This document shows, in pieces, positions 1-6,229 of a stretch of DNA of 9,697 bases; position 1 is the stretch's first letter, and the number at the start of each line of letters is the position of its first letter. The DNA is from Methylothermaceae bacterium (lineage in GTDB: Bacteria > Pseudomonadota > Gammaproteobacteria > Methylococcales > Methylothermaceae): positions 1 through 9,697 of the forward strand of contig JALVSV010000427.1 in assembly GCA_027024125.1 (NCBI GenBank), written 5' to 3'. The translations under genes and the position numbers were made by a program. Under the pieces are notes generated by a model that saw only the letters and a list, made by a program, of their open reading frames with translations, did no database searches and was not told where the DNA came from.

Positions 1-497
1 CCGTTGAAGCCTATCCCCGGATCCGGGAACACCATGCGGTGCCTATGACCCTGATCACAGGGCCTTTTTTGCCGGAGTCAATACAAGGTGGGCTTGAAAT
101 GCTCGGCCACGGCCTTCCGGATCTCAGAATAGTCAGGTCGGTTCCCGATCTGCAGGCGGTTCTTGGCAACGCCACCGCTTCCATCAGCCAGTGTGGTTAC
201 AACACCGCCATGGATGTGCTGCGGACCAACGTACCGGCGTTGTTCGTGCCTTTCTCCACACAGCGGGAAAACGAGCAACTGCGTAGAGCCCAACTGTTGG
301 CGTCACACGGAATCGCAAGGTGCCTGCCCGAGTCCCGGCTGACACCGGACACTCTGGCAGAAGCTGCGATCCAACTGCTGGACTTCAGGCCCAGGCCGCA
401 CCGGCTGGATCTGGATGGGGCCTCGAGAACATGCGCCCTCATCTGCGGCCTTCTGGATCGTGTCCGCTCGGGAAGTCATGATGACCGTGTGGCTTGA
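1..497 (+). CDS. MurG-like glycosyltransferase, C-terminal part (5'-truncated by window edge)
   Basis: The reading frame is open from base 3 to the TGA at 495-497, and the GTG at 39 is only an internal codon, so the gene begins outside the window. The visible ~164 residues fit the C-terminal nucleotide-sugar-binding Rossmann half of family GT28/MurG-like enzymes. They include a GPF strand-loop, a hydrophobic segment ending SISQCGYNTAMD (the SxxGxxT/N donor-binding loop), then VPALFVPF and a polar TQRENEQ stretch, as in enzymes that bind a UDP-sugar diphosphate. It would transfer a sugar from a nucleotide donor to a lipid or glycan acceptor at the cytoplasmic face of the membrane. The acceptor cannot be told from this half. 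The next gene, a polysaccharide deacetylase, overlaps its last 17-20 bases, implying translational coupling and a shared polysaccharide pathway. Family call is firm; substrate is unknown. Confidence 0.8.
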   Translation, partial: VEAYPRIREHHAVPMTLITGPFLPESIQGGLEMLGHGLPDLRIVRSVPDLQAVLGNATASISQCGYNTAMDVLRTNVPALFVPFSTQRENEQLRRAQLLASHGIARCLPESRLTPDTLAEAAIQLLDFRPRPHRLDLDGASRTCALICGLLDRVRSGSHDDRVA

Positions 498-1215
498 TCC
501 GGTCAGAACAGCCCTGGATGCGGTGCCGGATCCTGTGGTCTGGTATTTCCGCGATGATGATGCGGGTTGGGCGGAGGGGCGATTGACCTCATTGCTCGAT
601 TTGTTTGCGGTCCACCACGCGCCCATCGATCTGGCGGTCATCCCTATTGCGCTCAGTGACGGATTGGTCCAGCAATTGCGACACCGGATCGAGATGGAAG
701 GACAACCCATCGGACTTCATCAGCACGGCTATGCCCACCGCAACCATGAGACCGAGGGTCGCAAATGTGAATTCGGCCCGCAGCGATCGCTGCGGCAGCA
801 GTATCAGGATATCGAAGCGGGCCGGAATCTGCTGCAAAGTGCCTTTGGATCAAATCTACAGCCGACTTTCACCCCGCCCTGGAACCGCTGCACTCAAACT
901 ACGGTGGACGTATTGCTGCAACTGGGCTTCAAGGCACTGTCAAGGGACAGCGGTGCATCCAGCCTGGAGACCGGACAACTGACCGACGTTCCGGTGCATG
1001 TCGACTGGTTCGGCAAATTCCGGCTGGACAGGGCCGGTTTCAGTCTGCTGGGTGAAAGGATTGCTGCAGTCATCGGGCAATCCCCAGCAGTGGGCGTGAT
1101 GCTCCATCACGAAAGGATGGATACCGGTGAATTGGGTCGTCTTGCCGAACTGCTTGGCCTGCTGACTCAACACCGAAGTGTGCGGCTGGTCCTGATGCAG
1201 AAATGGCTGCCGTGA
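478..1215 (+). CDS. Polysaccharide deacetylase (NodB-fold) family protein
   Basis: The predicted protein has 245 residues from ATG 478. ATG 481 is equally possible and has better spacing to the GGAAG at 471-475. The frame is open further upstream, but those residues overlap the glycosyltransferase deeply and look unrelated. NodB-type motifs are visible: metal-binding RDDD (residues 25-28), HQHGYAH (81-87, the HxxxH metal ligands), TPPWNR (132-137, motif 3 with the conserved Arg) and a late LHH (209-211) in the place of the catalytic His motif. Such enzymes hydrolyse N- or O-acetyl groups from glycans using a divalent metal. No signal peptide or membrane segment is seen, so the protein is probably cytoplasmic and acts on a lipid-linked or nascent glycan. 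The overlap with the upstream glycosyltransferase and the export barrel downstream support a role in exopolysaccharide maturation. Acetyl-glycan specificity is not determined. Confidence 0.85.
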   Translation: MMTVWLDPVRTALDAVPDPVVWYFRDDDAGWAEGRLTSLLDLFAVHHAPIDLAVIPIALSDGLVQQLRHRIEMEGQPIGLHQHGYAHRNHETEGRKCEFGPQRSLRQQYQDIEAGRNLLQSAFGSNLQPTFTPPWNRCTQTTVDVLLQLGFKALSRDSGASSLETGQLTDVPVHVDWFGKFRLDRAGFSLLGERIAAVIGQSPAVGVMLHHERMDTGELGRLAELLGLLTQHRSVRLVLMQKWLP

Positions 1216-1228
1216 AATTTGCATTGGG

Positions 1229-1437
1229 GCAGGGAGCAGGACATTGGTTTTCGGAACGCTGTAAATCCTTTCGTGCTACGCAATCCTGCTGCGCTCGAAA
1301 GCCCTGCCCGGACTTCCATGTCCGGGCGCTTGCACGGCTGCGAAAGTCCACTGGACTTTCGGTCCGGCTCGCCCATGGAAGCTCGAACATGGCCGTCCAG
1401 GCCATGTACGCCCTCAAACCAACACCCTGCTCCCTGC
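1229..1437. repeat. 209-bp element with terminal inverted repeats and three internal hairpins
   Basis: The ends, 1229-1250 and 1416-1437, are inverted repeats matching at 19 of 22 positions: a perfect 12-bp block (GCAGGGAGCAGG and its complement), three mismatches, then a perfect 7-bp block. Inside lie three perfect hairpins: 1306-1313 with 1320-1327 (8 bp, 6-nt loop), 1341-1349 with 1353-1361 (9 bp, 3-nt loop) and 1387-1394 with 1400-1407 (8 bp, 5-nt loop). In addition, CTTCCATG at 1313-1320 is complementary to 1374-1381. No convincing coding sequence is present. A 4-bp TTGG lies beside each end (1224-1227 and 1438-1441), too short to claim as a target duplication. It is best described as a REP/BIME-like or MITE-like non-autonomous repeat; copy number in the genome cannot be seen here. 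Confidence 0.75.
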
Positions 1438-1442
1438 TTGGA

Positions 1443-1494
1443 TCCTTCATCCTTCGGGGTGGTGGTATGTTCATCATGGACGTTATTGTGAAAG
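1443..1494. repeat. 52-bp imperfect direct repeat, copy A
   Basis: This segment matches 1554-1605 at 37 of 52 positions without gaps. The best shared block is TCATCATGGACG (1471-1482), and the match ends with a common TGAAAG. The two copies are 111 bp apart, start to start, and enclose the twin-hairpin structure at 1500-1548. It looks like one arm of a duplicated intergenic repeat. Confidence 0.6.
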
Positions 1495-1499
1495 TAGCC

Positions 1500-1548
1500 G
1501 TAGGGTACATTGCATGTACCAATGAACGGTGCGTAAAACGCACCCTAC
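1500..1548. repeat. Twin-hairpin palindromic element
   Basis: Two perfect 7-bp hairpins lie side by side: GGTACAT/ATGTACC (1504-1510 with 1514-1520, loop TGC) and GGTGCGT/ACGCACC (1528-1534 with 1538-1544, loop AAA). A 4-bp outer stem, GTAG (1500-1503) with CTAC (1545-1548), can close them into a three-way junction. The motif of GTAGGGT followed by GGTGCGT and ACGCACCCTAC resembles dispersed extragenic palindromes found in many gammaproteobacteria. It may act as a DNA cruciform or an RNA structure in the leader of the downstream gene. It lacks a T-run, so a terminator role is not supported. Confidence 0.7.
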
Positions 1549-1553
1549 CGTCA

Positions 1554-1605
1554 TCTTTGATATCCCGGGGTGATGGCGGGCTCATCATGGACGATACCAT
1601 GAAAG
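1554..1605. repeat. 52-bp imperfect direct repeat, copy B
   Basis: This is the second copy of the repeat at 1443-1494 (37 of 52 identical). It ends 11 bp before the preferred start codon of the export-barrel gene at 1617, so it probably forms part of the 5' leader. Two in-frame ATGs (1587 and 1599) lie within it, which complicates start assignment for that gene. Confidence 0.6.
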
Positions 1606-1616
1606 ACCCCAAGGGG

Positions 1617-3494
1617 ATGGAAAAGCATTTTTCATGCTGTCGGGGCGATATTGCGAAGCTTTGCTTCCCCTTGCCGTTCGCATGGTTGTTGTTTCTGCTG
1701 TTTGTGTTGTTTCCTGTACACGCGGCCACTCTGAAGGGGCAGCGACTCAAGGTGACAGGCCGCTGGAATGGAACCGAGCTGTTGATCTACAAGGTCAAGT
1801 TTCGAGATGCCCGCAAGGATCCAAGGCGGGGTCAGGTGGCCGGGATCATCGACCAGGTCGATCTCGAAGCACGCCTGCTGCAAATTGGCCCACTACGGAT
1901 CCACTGGTACCAGAGCACACGTTTCAATCAGATCCGGGAAAGTGACCTGAAAACAGGATTGTCGGTGAAGGTGAATGTCAGGATTACCCGCACAGGAGAA
2001 CTGATTGCCCGTGAAATACAGCCGGGCCCCGCCGATATCACCCCCGATGAGCTCAAGCTGCTGGGCGTTGTCACGCTGGCCGAACCACTGCCCGAAGACC
2101 TCAACCGGATCGTGATCCTGGGGGTTGCCGGGTTGGTTTCCGAACGCCTGGCCAATCCCATCCTGCAACTCACCCGGCGGCAGGACGATGCCCGGCCGGA
2201 GGATCAGCTCAGGGTGGATTTGTTTGACCGACCCCTGGTCATCGGCGGGGAATTCGGCTTGACGCCGCGCTTCGAGAAAGACTTCAAACTCGACCCCGAG
2301 GAAGAGGACGACCGGTTGCGTCTGAATACGCAGCTGCAATTGGAGCTGTTTTATTCCCCTTCGAGGATGGTGGCCATCTTTCTCGAAGGCCAGGCGGATG
2401 CCAAGATGGAACTGTACCGGGAGGGTGGCCGGGACAAAACCGTCGAATATCGTTTCAGGCGGGGGGAAACCTGGTTGTTCTGGGGGGATATCTTTCAGTC
2501 CGGCGTCAGCCTGCAGGTTGGGCGGCAGAATTTCCAGGACCGCCGTGAATGGTGGTGGGATGTCAATATCGATGCGCTGCGGCTCTACTTCACCCGGCCT
2601 TTTTTCCATTTCGAAGCGGGAGTCGGCAAGGAGGTTTTCAAGGTGTCATCGCTCGAAGATGATATTGATCCGGAACAGGACGATGTGCTGCGTGTGCTTT
2701 CCAAAGTCCGCTGGGAGTGGAATTCGGATCACGCCCTGAGTTTGTTTTTTTTGCATCAGTTCGACAGTTCGGGTCAGGACCCCGTCGGGAAGCAGGTGGA
2801 TGAAACGGAGGTGGATGAAAGCGATGTCAGGCTGACCTGGGGCGGGATACGCGCCACTGGAGGCATGGATGTGGGAGACTCACTGGATCTGGAGTACTGG
2901 CTCGATACCGCACTGATGGGAGGCAGGGAAACTCTGACTGAATTCGACAGTACCGACAACGATAGCGTGAAGGAGGTCGAATCGATCCGTCGTCGGGATC
3001 TCTTCGGTGGGGCCGTGGATGTGGGCCTGATTCTGGAGACCGACTTGCCTTTTCGTCCCACCTTTACGGTCTCCTATGCCTACGGTTCACGGGAATTCCG
3101 CCAGACTGGCCTGCAGGACAACAACGTCCGTTTCCGCGGGGTGGACCGCTTCCGATTGTATGGCGAACTGTTGCGTCCTGAGCTGGCCAATCTCCATATC
3201 TGGACCGCGGCGATGGGATTTCCACTATTCCAGAGTAGTTCCATCGAGGTGCTCTATCACAAATACCTTCAGGCCAGCCCTCAACCTTTCCTGCGCAATG
3301 CACGTCTCAAAGCAGATCCTGAAGGTGAAGACCGGGACATCGGTCATGAAATGAATGTGGTCATTGGTCTGGAAGAATGGAAACGTCTGGAGCTTGAATT
3401 TGTGTTCGGGATGTTCTGGGCCGGGAAGGCGTTTGGCGATCTCGAGGGCAGGACTGCATGGAATACGATCTTGAAGATGAATTACAACTTTTGA
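1617..3494 (+). CDS. AlgE-like outer-membrane polysaccharide export protein with N-terminal DUF5666-like region
   Basis: From ATG 1617 the protein has 625 residues. A signal peptide is evident: a basic N-region, a strong hydrophobic core (LLFLLFVLF) and a VHA-A cleavage site near residue 36. The frame is open back to 1203, but that stretch is repeat DNA and overlaps the deacetylase, so a later start is preferred. AAGGGG touches this ATG with no spacer, so 1587 and 1599 remain alternatives. Residues ~37-200 form a small-beta region resembling DUF5666, with two similar halves. From ~210 to the end, alternating amphipathic strands, an EWWWDVNIDALRLYF segment and a terminal aromatic (NYNF) fit the alginate-export (AlgE-type) beta-barrel family. 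Such barrels let anionic or deacetylated exopolysaccharide leave through the outer membrane. Location after a glycosyltransferase and deacetylase fits. The exported polymer is unknown and need not be alginate. Confidence 0.78.
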   Translation: MEKHFSCCRGDIAKLCFPLPFAWLLFLLFVLFPVHAATLKGQRLKVTGRWNGTELLIYKVKFRDARKDPRRGQVAGIIDQVDLEARLLQIGPLRIHWYQSTRFNQIRESDLKTGLSVKVNVRITRTGELIAREIQPGPADITPDELKLLGVVTLAEPLPEDLNRIVILGVAGLVSERLANPILQLTRRQDDARPEDQLRVDLFDRPLVIGGEFGLTPRFEKDFKLDPEEEDDRLRLNTQLQLELFYSPSRMVAIFLEGQADAKMELYREGGRDKTVEYRFRRGETWLFWGDIFQSGVSLQVGRQNFQDRREWWWDVNIDALRLYFTRPFFHFEAGVGKEVFKVSSLEDDIDPEQDDVLRVLSKVRWEWNSDHALSLFFLHQFDSSGQDPVGKQVDETEVDESDVRLTWGGIRATGGMDVGDSLDLEYWLDTALMGGRETLTEFDSTDNDSVKEVESIRRRDLFGGAVDVGLILETDLPFRPTFTVSYAYGSREFRQTGLQDNNVRFRGVDRFRLYGELLRPELANLHIWTAAMGFPLFQSSSIEVLYHKYLQASPQPFLRNARLKADPEGEDRDIGHEMNVVIGLEEWKRLELEFVFGMFWAGKAFGDLEGRTAWNTILKMNYNF

Positions 3495-3504
3495 GGTGTT
3501 GTGG

Positions 3505-3612
3505 ATGAAGGCCATCAAGATTCTTACAGCGGGGCCGCTGAGGACACAAATCCAATTTGGAATAAAAGGAACGTCTGCAGTGAAGATGATAGTGATGGCA
3601 GCTGCGTTGTAA
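3505..3612 (+). CDS. Possible 35-residue small ORF (hypothetical)
   Basis: An ATG at 3505 opens a 36-codon frame ending TAA at 3610-3612. GAGG (3493-3496), which overlaps the stop codon of the export-barrel gene, lies 8 nt upstream: a good Shine-Dalgarno arrangement that would allow coupled translation. The first ~22 residues (KILTAGPL, then Q, G, G at regular spacing) resemble the N-terminus of PxpC/KipA-type biotin-dependent carboxyltransferase-like proteins, so this could be a relic of such a gene. A GC-rich hairpin (3527-3531 with 3536-3540) lies inside it. There is no other evidence that it is expressed. Confidence 0.3.
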   Translation: MKAIKILTAGPLRTQIQFGIKGTSAVKMIVMAAAL

Positions 3613-3622
3613 GCCGGTTCTC

Positions 3623-5209
3623 ATGTTGGAATCTGAACTGAAAGCCAAGTTGGGAATGGCTGCAGCTTTTTCCTGTCAGCATCCTTTGGGTGTGGCTCTC
3701 TTCCCTGGCGCTTTCCGGCCGCCTCACAAAGCGCATTTCGAAACGGTGCAATATCTGGCAAGCCGCCCAGACGTAGACGAGGTGGTTATTATTATTACAT
3801 CACGTAGCCGTCAGGTGCCCGGAACCAACCTGGCCCTGGCACCGTCTGTTGCTCAACAAATCTGGAACATCTACCTACAGGGTTTGGATAAAGTGCGGCT
3901 GGAAGTCGCGCCAGGAAGTGCGGTCAAACACGCTTTGGGTTATTTCAATCGGTCACGGGTGGGACAGCGATTGTTCTTCTGTGCTGGGAGTAAGGATCTG
4001 GAGAGTGATACAGGCCGTTTCAGCAGAATCCGTGAACTTTCCGACCACTTTGATATGGTGGCATCTGTGATTCCGTCTCCAGTGACACCGCTCCGTGGGG
4101 GAGCGACTTCGATACGTGCCCAGTTGGCCAAAGGGGAAGAGGGGTTTGAGGCATTCATGGAGGCCCTGCCTGGGCATTTGACCACGGAACAAAGCAGTCA
4201 AGTCTGGCGAATTTGTCGCCAAGGTCTGCTACCTATGACGGCGTTGGCCGAAGAAAGGATCCGACAGCTGTTTCAGCAGGAAAAACTGGGCCACGTCGTA
4301 ACAATAGAAAGCGCCAAATCTGGAAAGACGGATGAAGTGTTAAAGGTTGGACTCGAAAGTGGTGAACAGATTTTTGTCAAGACCGCTCATGATACCCCCA
4401 AGGCGGCGCATTGGGGAAATCCGACAGGTCTCAAACCAAGGCGGCGGGTCTATGTGGAGCGAACAGCACTGAAATGGTTGGCGAGCCAGATTCCGGAAGA
4501 AGTGGAAGTGCCCCGTGTGATTAAATTCGATAATGCCACTCGGACACTGGTCCTGACAGGCGTACTACTAGATGGTGAGTCATTGCAGCAACAAATGGAG
4601 AAAGGCCGGTTTGACAGTGAAATCGCATCGAAAATAGCCGATTTTCTTGCCTTCTGCCATAGGTTTTCAAAACCCGTTCCTGCTTTTTGGGGGGGTGAGG
4701 ATGCCGATTATGATCATTGGCGGACCCTGCTTCACCTTAGCACGGCAGCTTTGGAAGATGTCTCTTTGCCAGAGCGGATTGCGTTATGTCAAAGTGATCT
4801 GCAAAGGGACAGCTTGCGAGCCAGCAGACCGGGTTTCTTTCACCTTGATTTCACCCCCCAGAACATAAGATTGAATGCCAACGGTATCGGGATCATTGAT
4901 TTCGAATGTTGTTGCAGTGTCGGCGATTCCGCCTTCGATTTGGGCTGTTTGCTCGGCCACTATTGGTTTTGGGGGATGACCACTCTTTCGGAACGTGCTT
5001 GTCAAAATAGCGTGGAGACGATGATGGATCGTTACCGGCGGCAGGTGGGTGACTTGGACCCAAAGTGGGTGGGTCGGGTTTATGCCTTTGCCGGGGCCAC
5101 TGTATTGCGGCTGTCGGGACTTGAGAAACGCCAATGGTTCGAGCGGCGGATAAAGCCGCGTCTATTAATGTGGGCGCAGGATCAATTGGATAATCATCCT
5201 TCGGGTTAA
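3623..5209 (+). CDS. Fused HxxH nucleotidylyltransferase and APH/choline-kinase-like phosphotransferase
   Basis: The protein has 528 residues and two catalytic halves. Residues ~22-170 are a cytidylyltransferase-like/NMNAT-like Rossmann domain: GAFRPPHKAH carries the HxxH signature (H35, H38) and GGATSIR (159-165) matches the ISxTxxR nucleotide-binding motif. Residues ~225-528 are a protein-kinase-like phosphotransferase: a lysine in IFVK (K253), a partner Glu in the next helix (E279), HLDFTPQN (catalytic D409, N414) and IDFE (metal-binding D426). By family logic the protein would phosphorylate a small alcohol, amine or sugar and then activate the phosphate with CTP or ATP. The substrate cannot be read from the sequence. 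Both active sites appear intact. No signal peptide is seen, so it is cytoplasmic. The start at 3623 has no clear ribosome binding site; ATG 3656 is an alternative that still keeps the HxxH motif. A T5-G7 tract lies at 4684-4695. Confidence 0.85.
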   Translation: MLESELKAKLGMAAAFSCQHPLGVALFPGAFRPPHKAHFETVQYLASRPDVDEVVIIITSRSRQVPGTNLALAPSVAQQIWNIYLQGLDKVRLEVAPGSAVKHALGYFNRSRVGQRLFFCAGSKDLESDTGRFSRIRELSDHFDMVASVIPSPVTPLRGGATSIRAQLAKGEEGFEAFMEALPGHLTTEQSSQVWRICRQGLLPMTALAEERIRQLFQQEKLGHVVTIESAKSGKTDEVLKVGLESGEQIFVKTAHDTPKAAHWGNPTGLKPRRRVYVERTALKWLASQIPEEVEVPRVIKFDNATRTLVLTGVLLDGESLQQQMEKGRFDSEIASKIADFLAFCHRFSKPVPAFWGGEDADYDHWRTLLHLSTAALEDVSLPERIALCQSDLQRDSLRASRPGFFHLDFTPQNIRLNANGIGIIDFECCCSVGDSAFDLGCLLGHYWFWGMTTLSERACQNSVETMMDRYRRQVGDLDPKWVGRVYAFAGATVLRLSGLEKRQWFERRIKPRLLMWAQDQLDNHPSG

Positions 5210-5247
5210 GCTCGTTCCGGTCCCCGCAATCCTGTACTATTCTTGTT

Positions 5248-5253
5248 TACAAT
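5248..5253 (+). promoter_or_regulatory. Possible -10 element for mepK
   Basis: TACAAT matches the sigma-70 -10 consensus at 5 of 6 positions. No good -35 is seen at normal spacing (CGCAAT at 5225-5230). If used, transcription would start near 5260, leaving a ~22-nt leader with AAGAAGG (5271-5277) before ATG 5282. Confidence 0.3.
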
Positions 5254-5281
5254 ATGGGACAACATGGATAAAGAAGGCGTC

Positions 5282-5851
5282 ATGAAGTCAGAATTTCCTG
5301 TTTTTGGTAGCAAAAGCATCAATCGGCGCAACTTTATGATTGCTGCCCTGGGTGGTGGTTTGGCTCTGACGGTGGCCAGTGCCAGAGCGCAGCCGGCCTG
5401 TCCGCGTGCATTGAGTTTCCACCATACCCATACCGGTGAGAATCTAAAGGTGGAATATCATGATGGCAGACAATATCTCACCGATGCTCTGAAAGAGGTC
5501 AGCCATTATTTGCGTGACTTCCGGACCGGTGAGATTCATCCCATCGATCCAGGCGTGCTGGATATTCTTCATGCCCTGTTGGGTCGGACCAACGGGCGTG
5601 CTTCGTCGTTCCATGTCATCTCGGGCTATCGATCACCCAGGACCAATGCCATGTTGCGGCAGAAGAGCCATGGTGTGGCCAAGCGCAGCCTTCACATGCA
5701 GGGCAAGGCCATCGACATCCGGCTTCCTGGTTGTGATACCCGTCATCTTTATCGTGCAGCCCTCAGTCTTAAGCGTGGCGGAGTTGGGTACTATGGGAAA
5801 TCGGAATTCATTCATGTCGACACTGGTCGGGTAAGGACCTGGAAGGGTTAA
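5282..5851 (+). CDS. mepK: MepK/YcbK-type murein endopeptidase (M15/DUF882), Tat-exported
   Basis: The protein has 189 residues from ATG 5282, chosen because AAGAAGG (5271-5277) sits 4 nt upstream; ATG 5264 would add six residues. The N-terminus is a twin-arginine signal (INRRNFM, R15-R16, then a mild hydrophobic stretch ending near ARA-Q at residue 36). The mature part has the Peptidase_M15_2 zinc site: SGYRSPRTN (114-122), SLHMQGKAID (H138, D145) and FIHVD (H178, D180). Length and motif order match E. coli YcbK (182 residues), a periplasmic murein endopeptidase reported to act on 3-3 (mDAP-mDAP) cross-links. It would help insert new peptidoglycan. It stands alone on the + strand, 72 bp after the fusion gene, and a long hairpin overlaps its stop codon. 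Family assignment is strong; 3-3 specificity is by homology only. Confidence 0.9.
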   Translation: MKSEFPVFGSKSINRRNFMIAALGGGLALTVASARAQPACPRALSFHHTHTGENLKVEYHDGRQYLTDALKEVSHYLRDFRTGEIHPIDPGVLDILHALLGRTNGRASSFHVISGYRSPRTNAMLRQKSHGVAKRSLHMQGKAIDIRLPGCDTRHLYRAALSLKRGGVGYYGKSEFIHVDTGRVRTWKG

Positions 5852-5864
5852 AAACCCGTCCAGG
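5838..5864 (+). terminator. Hairpin over the mepK stop codon, possible terminator
   Basis: CCTGGA (5838-5843) pairs with TCCAGG (5859-5864), then one A/G mismatch (5844/5858), then GGGTT (5845-5849) with AACCC (5853-5857) around an AAA loop. That makes 11 base pairs in a 12-step stem. The stop codon TAA (5849-5851) lies inside it. Downstream there is only a weak T-rich stretch (GGTTTATTA), so intrinsic termination is plausible but not certain; a role in mRNA 3'-end protection is an alternative. Confidence 0.45.
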
Positions 5865-6118
5865 GCATGGGTTTATTACTCTGTTAACGGGAACTGCAAG
5901 CCCGGGGTGCGCCATCAATCCGAAGATTTGGCCATAAACCGACAGTTTCCACTTCCTGCATAAACAACATCATACCCTTGATGCCGTACTTTCCCACATG
6001 GGTCGCTACAAAATCTATGGTCTGGATGCTTCGGCCCATTTACACCTGTGGTGACTCCGCTATGCACGCCAGCCACTATGATCTGTTTGGCTCCTTGATA
6101 ATCTTGGCTAACCCCTTT
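5865..6118. other. Intergenic region without a supported gene
   Basis: Between the mepK hairpin and the Pho box no gene is well supported. On the - strand a 51-codon ATG frame runs from 6039 to 5884, with AGGTG three bases before its ATG, but it has no recognisable family. A second - strand frame is open for over 60 codons without a start. The stretch may hold gene debris or an upstream regulatory region for the porin. Confidence 0.5.
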
Positions 6119-6147
6119 TTGTCATAGAACTGTCATCTCTCTGTCAC
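6119..6147 (+). promoter_or_regulatory. Pho box (PhoB binding site), three direct repeats
   Basis: Three 7-bp units, TTGTCAT (6119-6125), CTGTCAT (6130-6136) and CTGTCAC (6141-6147), are each separated by 4 bp. This is the 11-bp-period arrangement of PhoB boxes; two units make the standard 18-bp box, which here differs from the consensus CTGTCAT unit at one base, and the third adds another half-site. It precedes a -10-like AATAAT at 6156-6161, taking the place of a -35 element as in PhoB-activated promoters. The gene downstream is an OprP/OprO-like porin, which supports phosphate-starvation control. Confidence 0.85.
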
Positions 6148-6155
6148 CTGCCTTT

Positions 6156-6161
6156 AATAAT
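6156..6161 (+). promoter_or_regulatory. -10 element of the Pho-controlled porin promoter
   Basis: AATAAT matches TATAAT at 5 of 6 positions and starts 8 bp after the last Pho repeat. No separate -35 hexamer is needed if PhoB recruits sigma-70. A start site around 6168 would give a leader of about 60 nt. Confidence 0.6.
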
Positions 6162-6229
6162 TCCCCCCTATCCTTTGTTGCGTTTTCACTTAGTTGAACT
6201 TGGTATCCCAACCGCACAGAGGAAGCCTT

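Noticed and set aside
1203..1616. N-terminal 138-codon extension of the export-barrel frame
   Set aside because: The frame is open from an ATG inside the deacetylase gene, but the stretch is made of inverted and direct repeats and would bury the clear signal peptide in the middle of the protein.
3527..3540. GC-rich hairpin CAGCG/CGCTG as terminator of the export-barrel gene
   Set aside because: The stem is only 5 bp and no T-run follows; it lies inside the possible mini-ORF.
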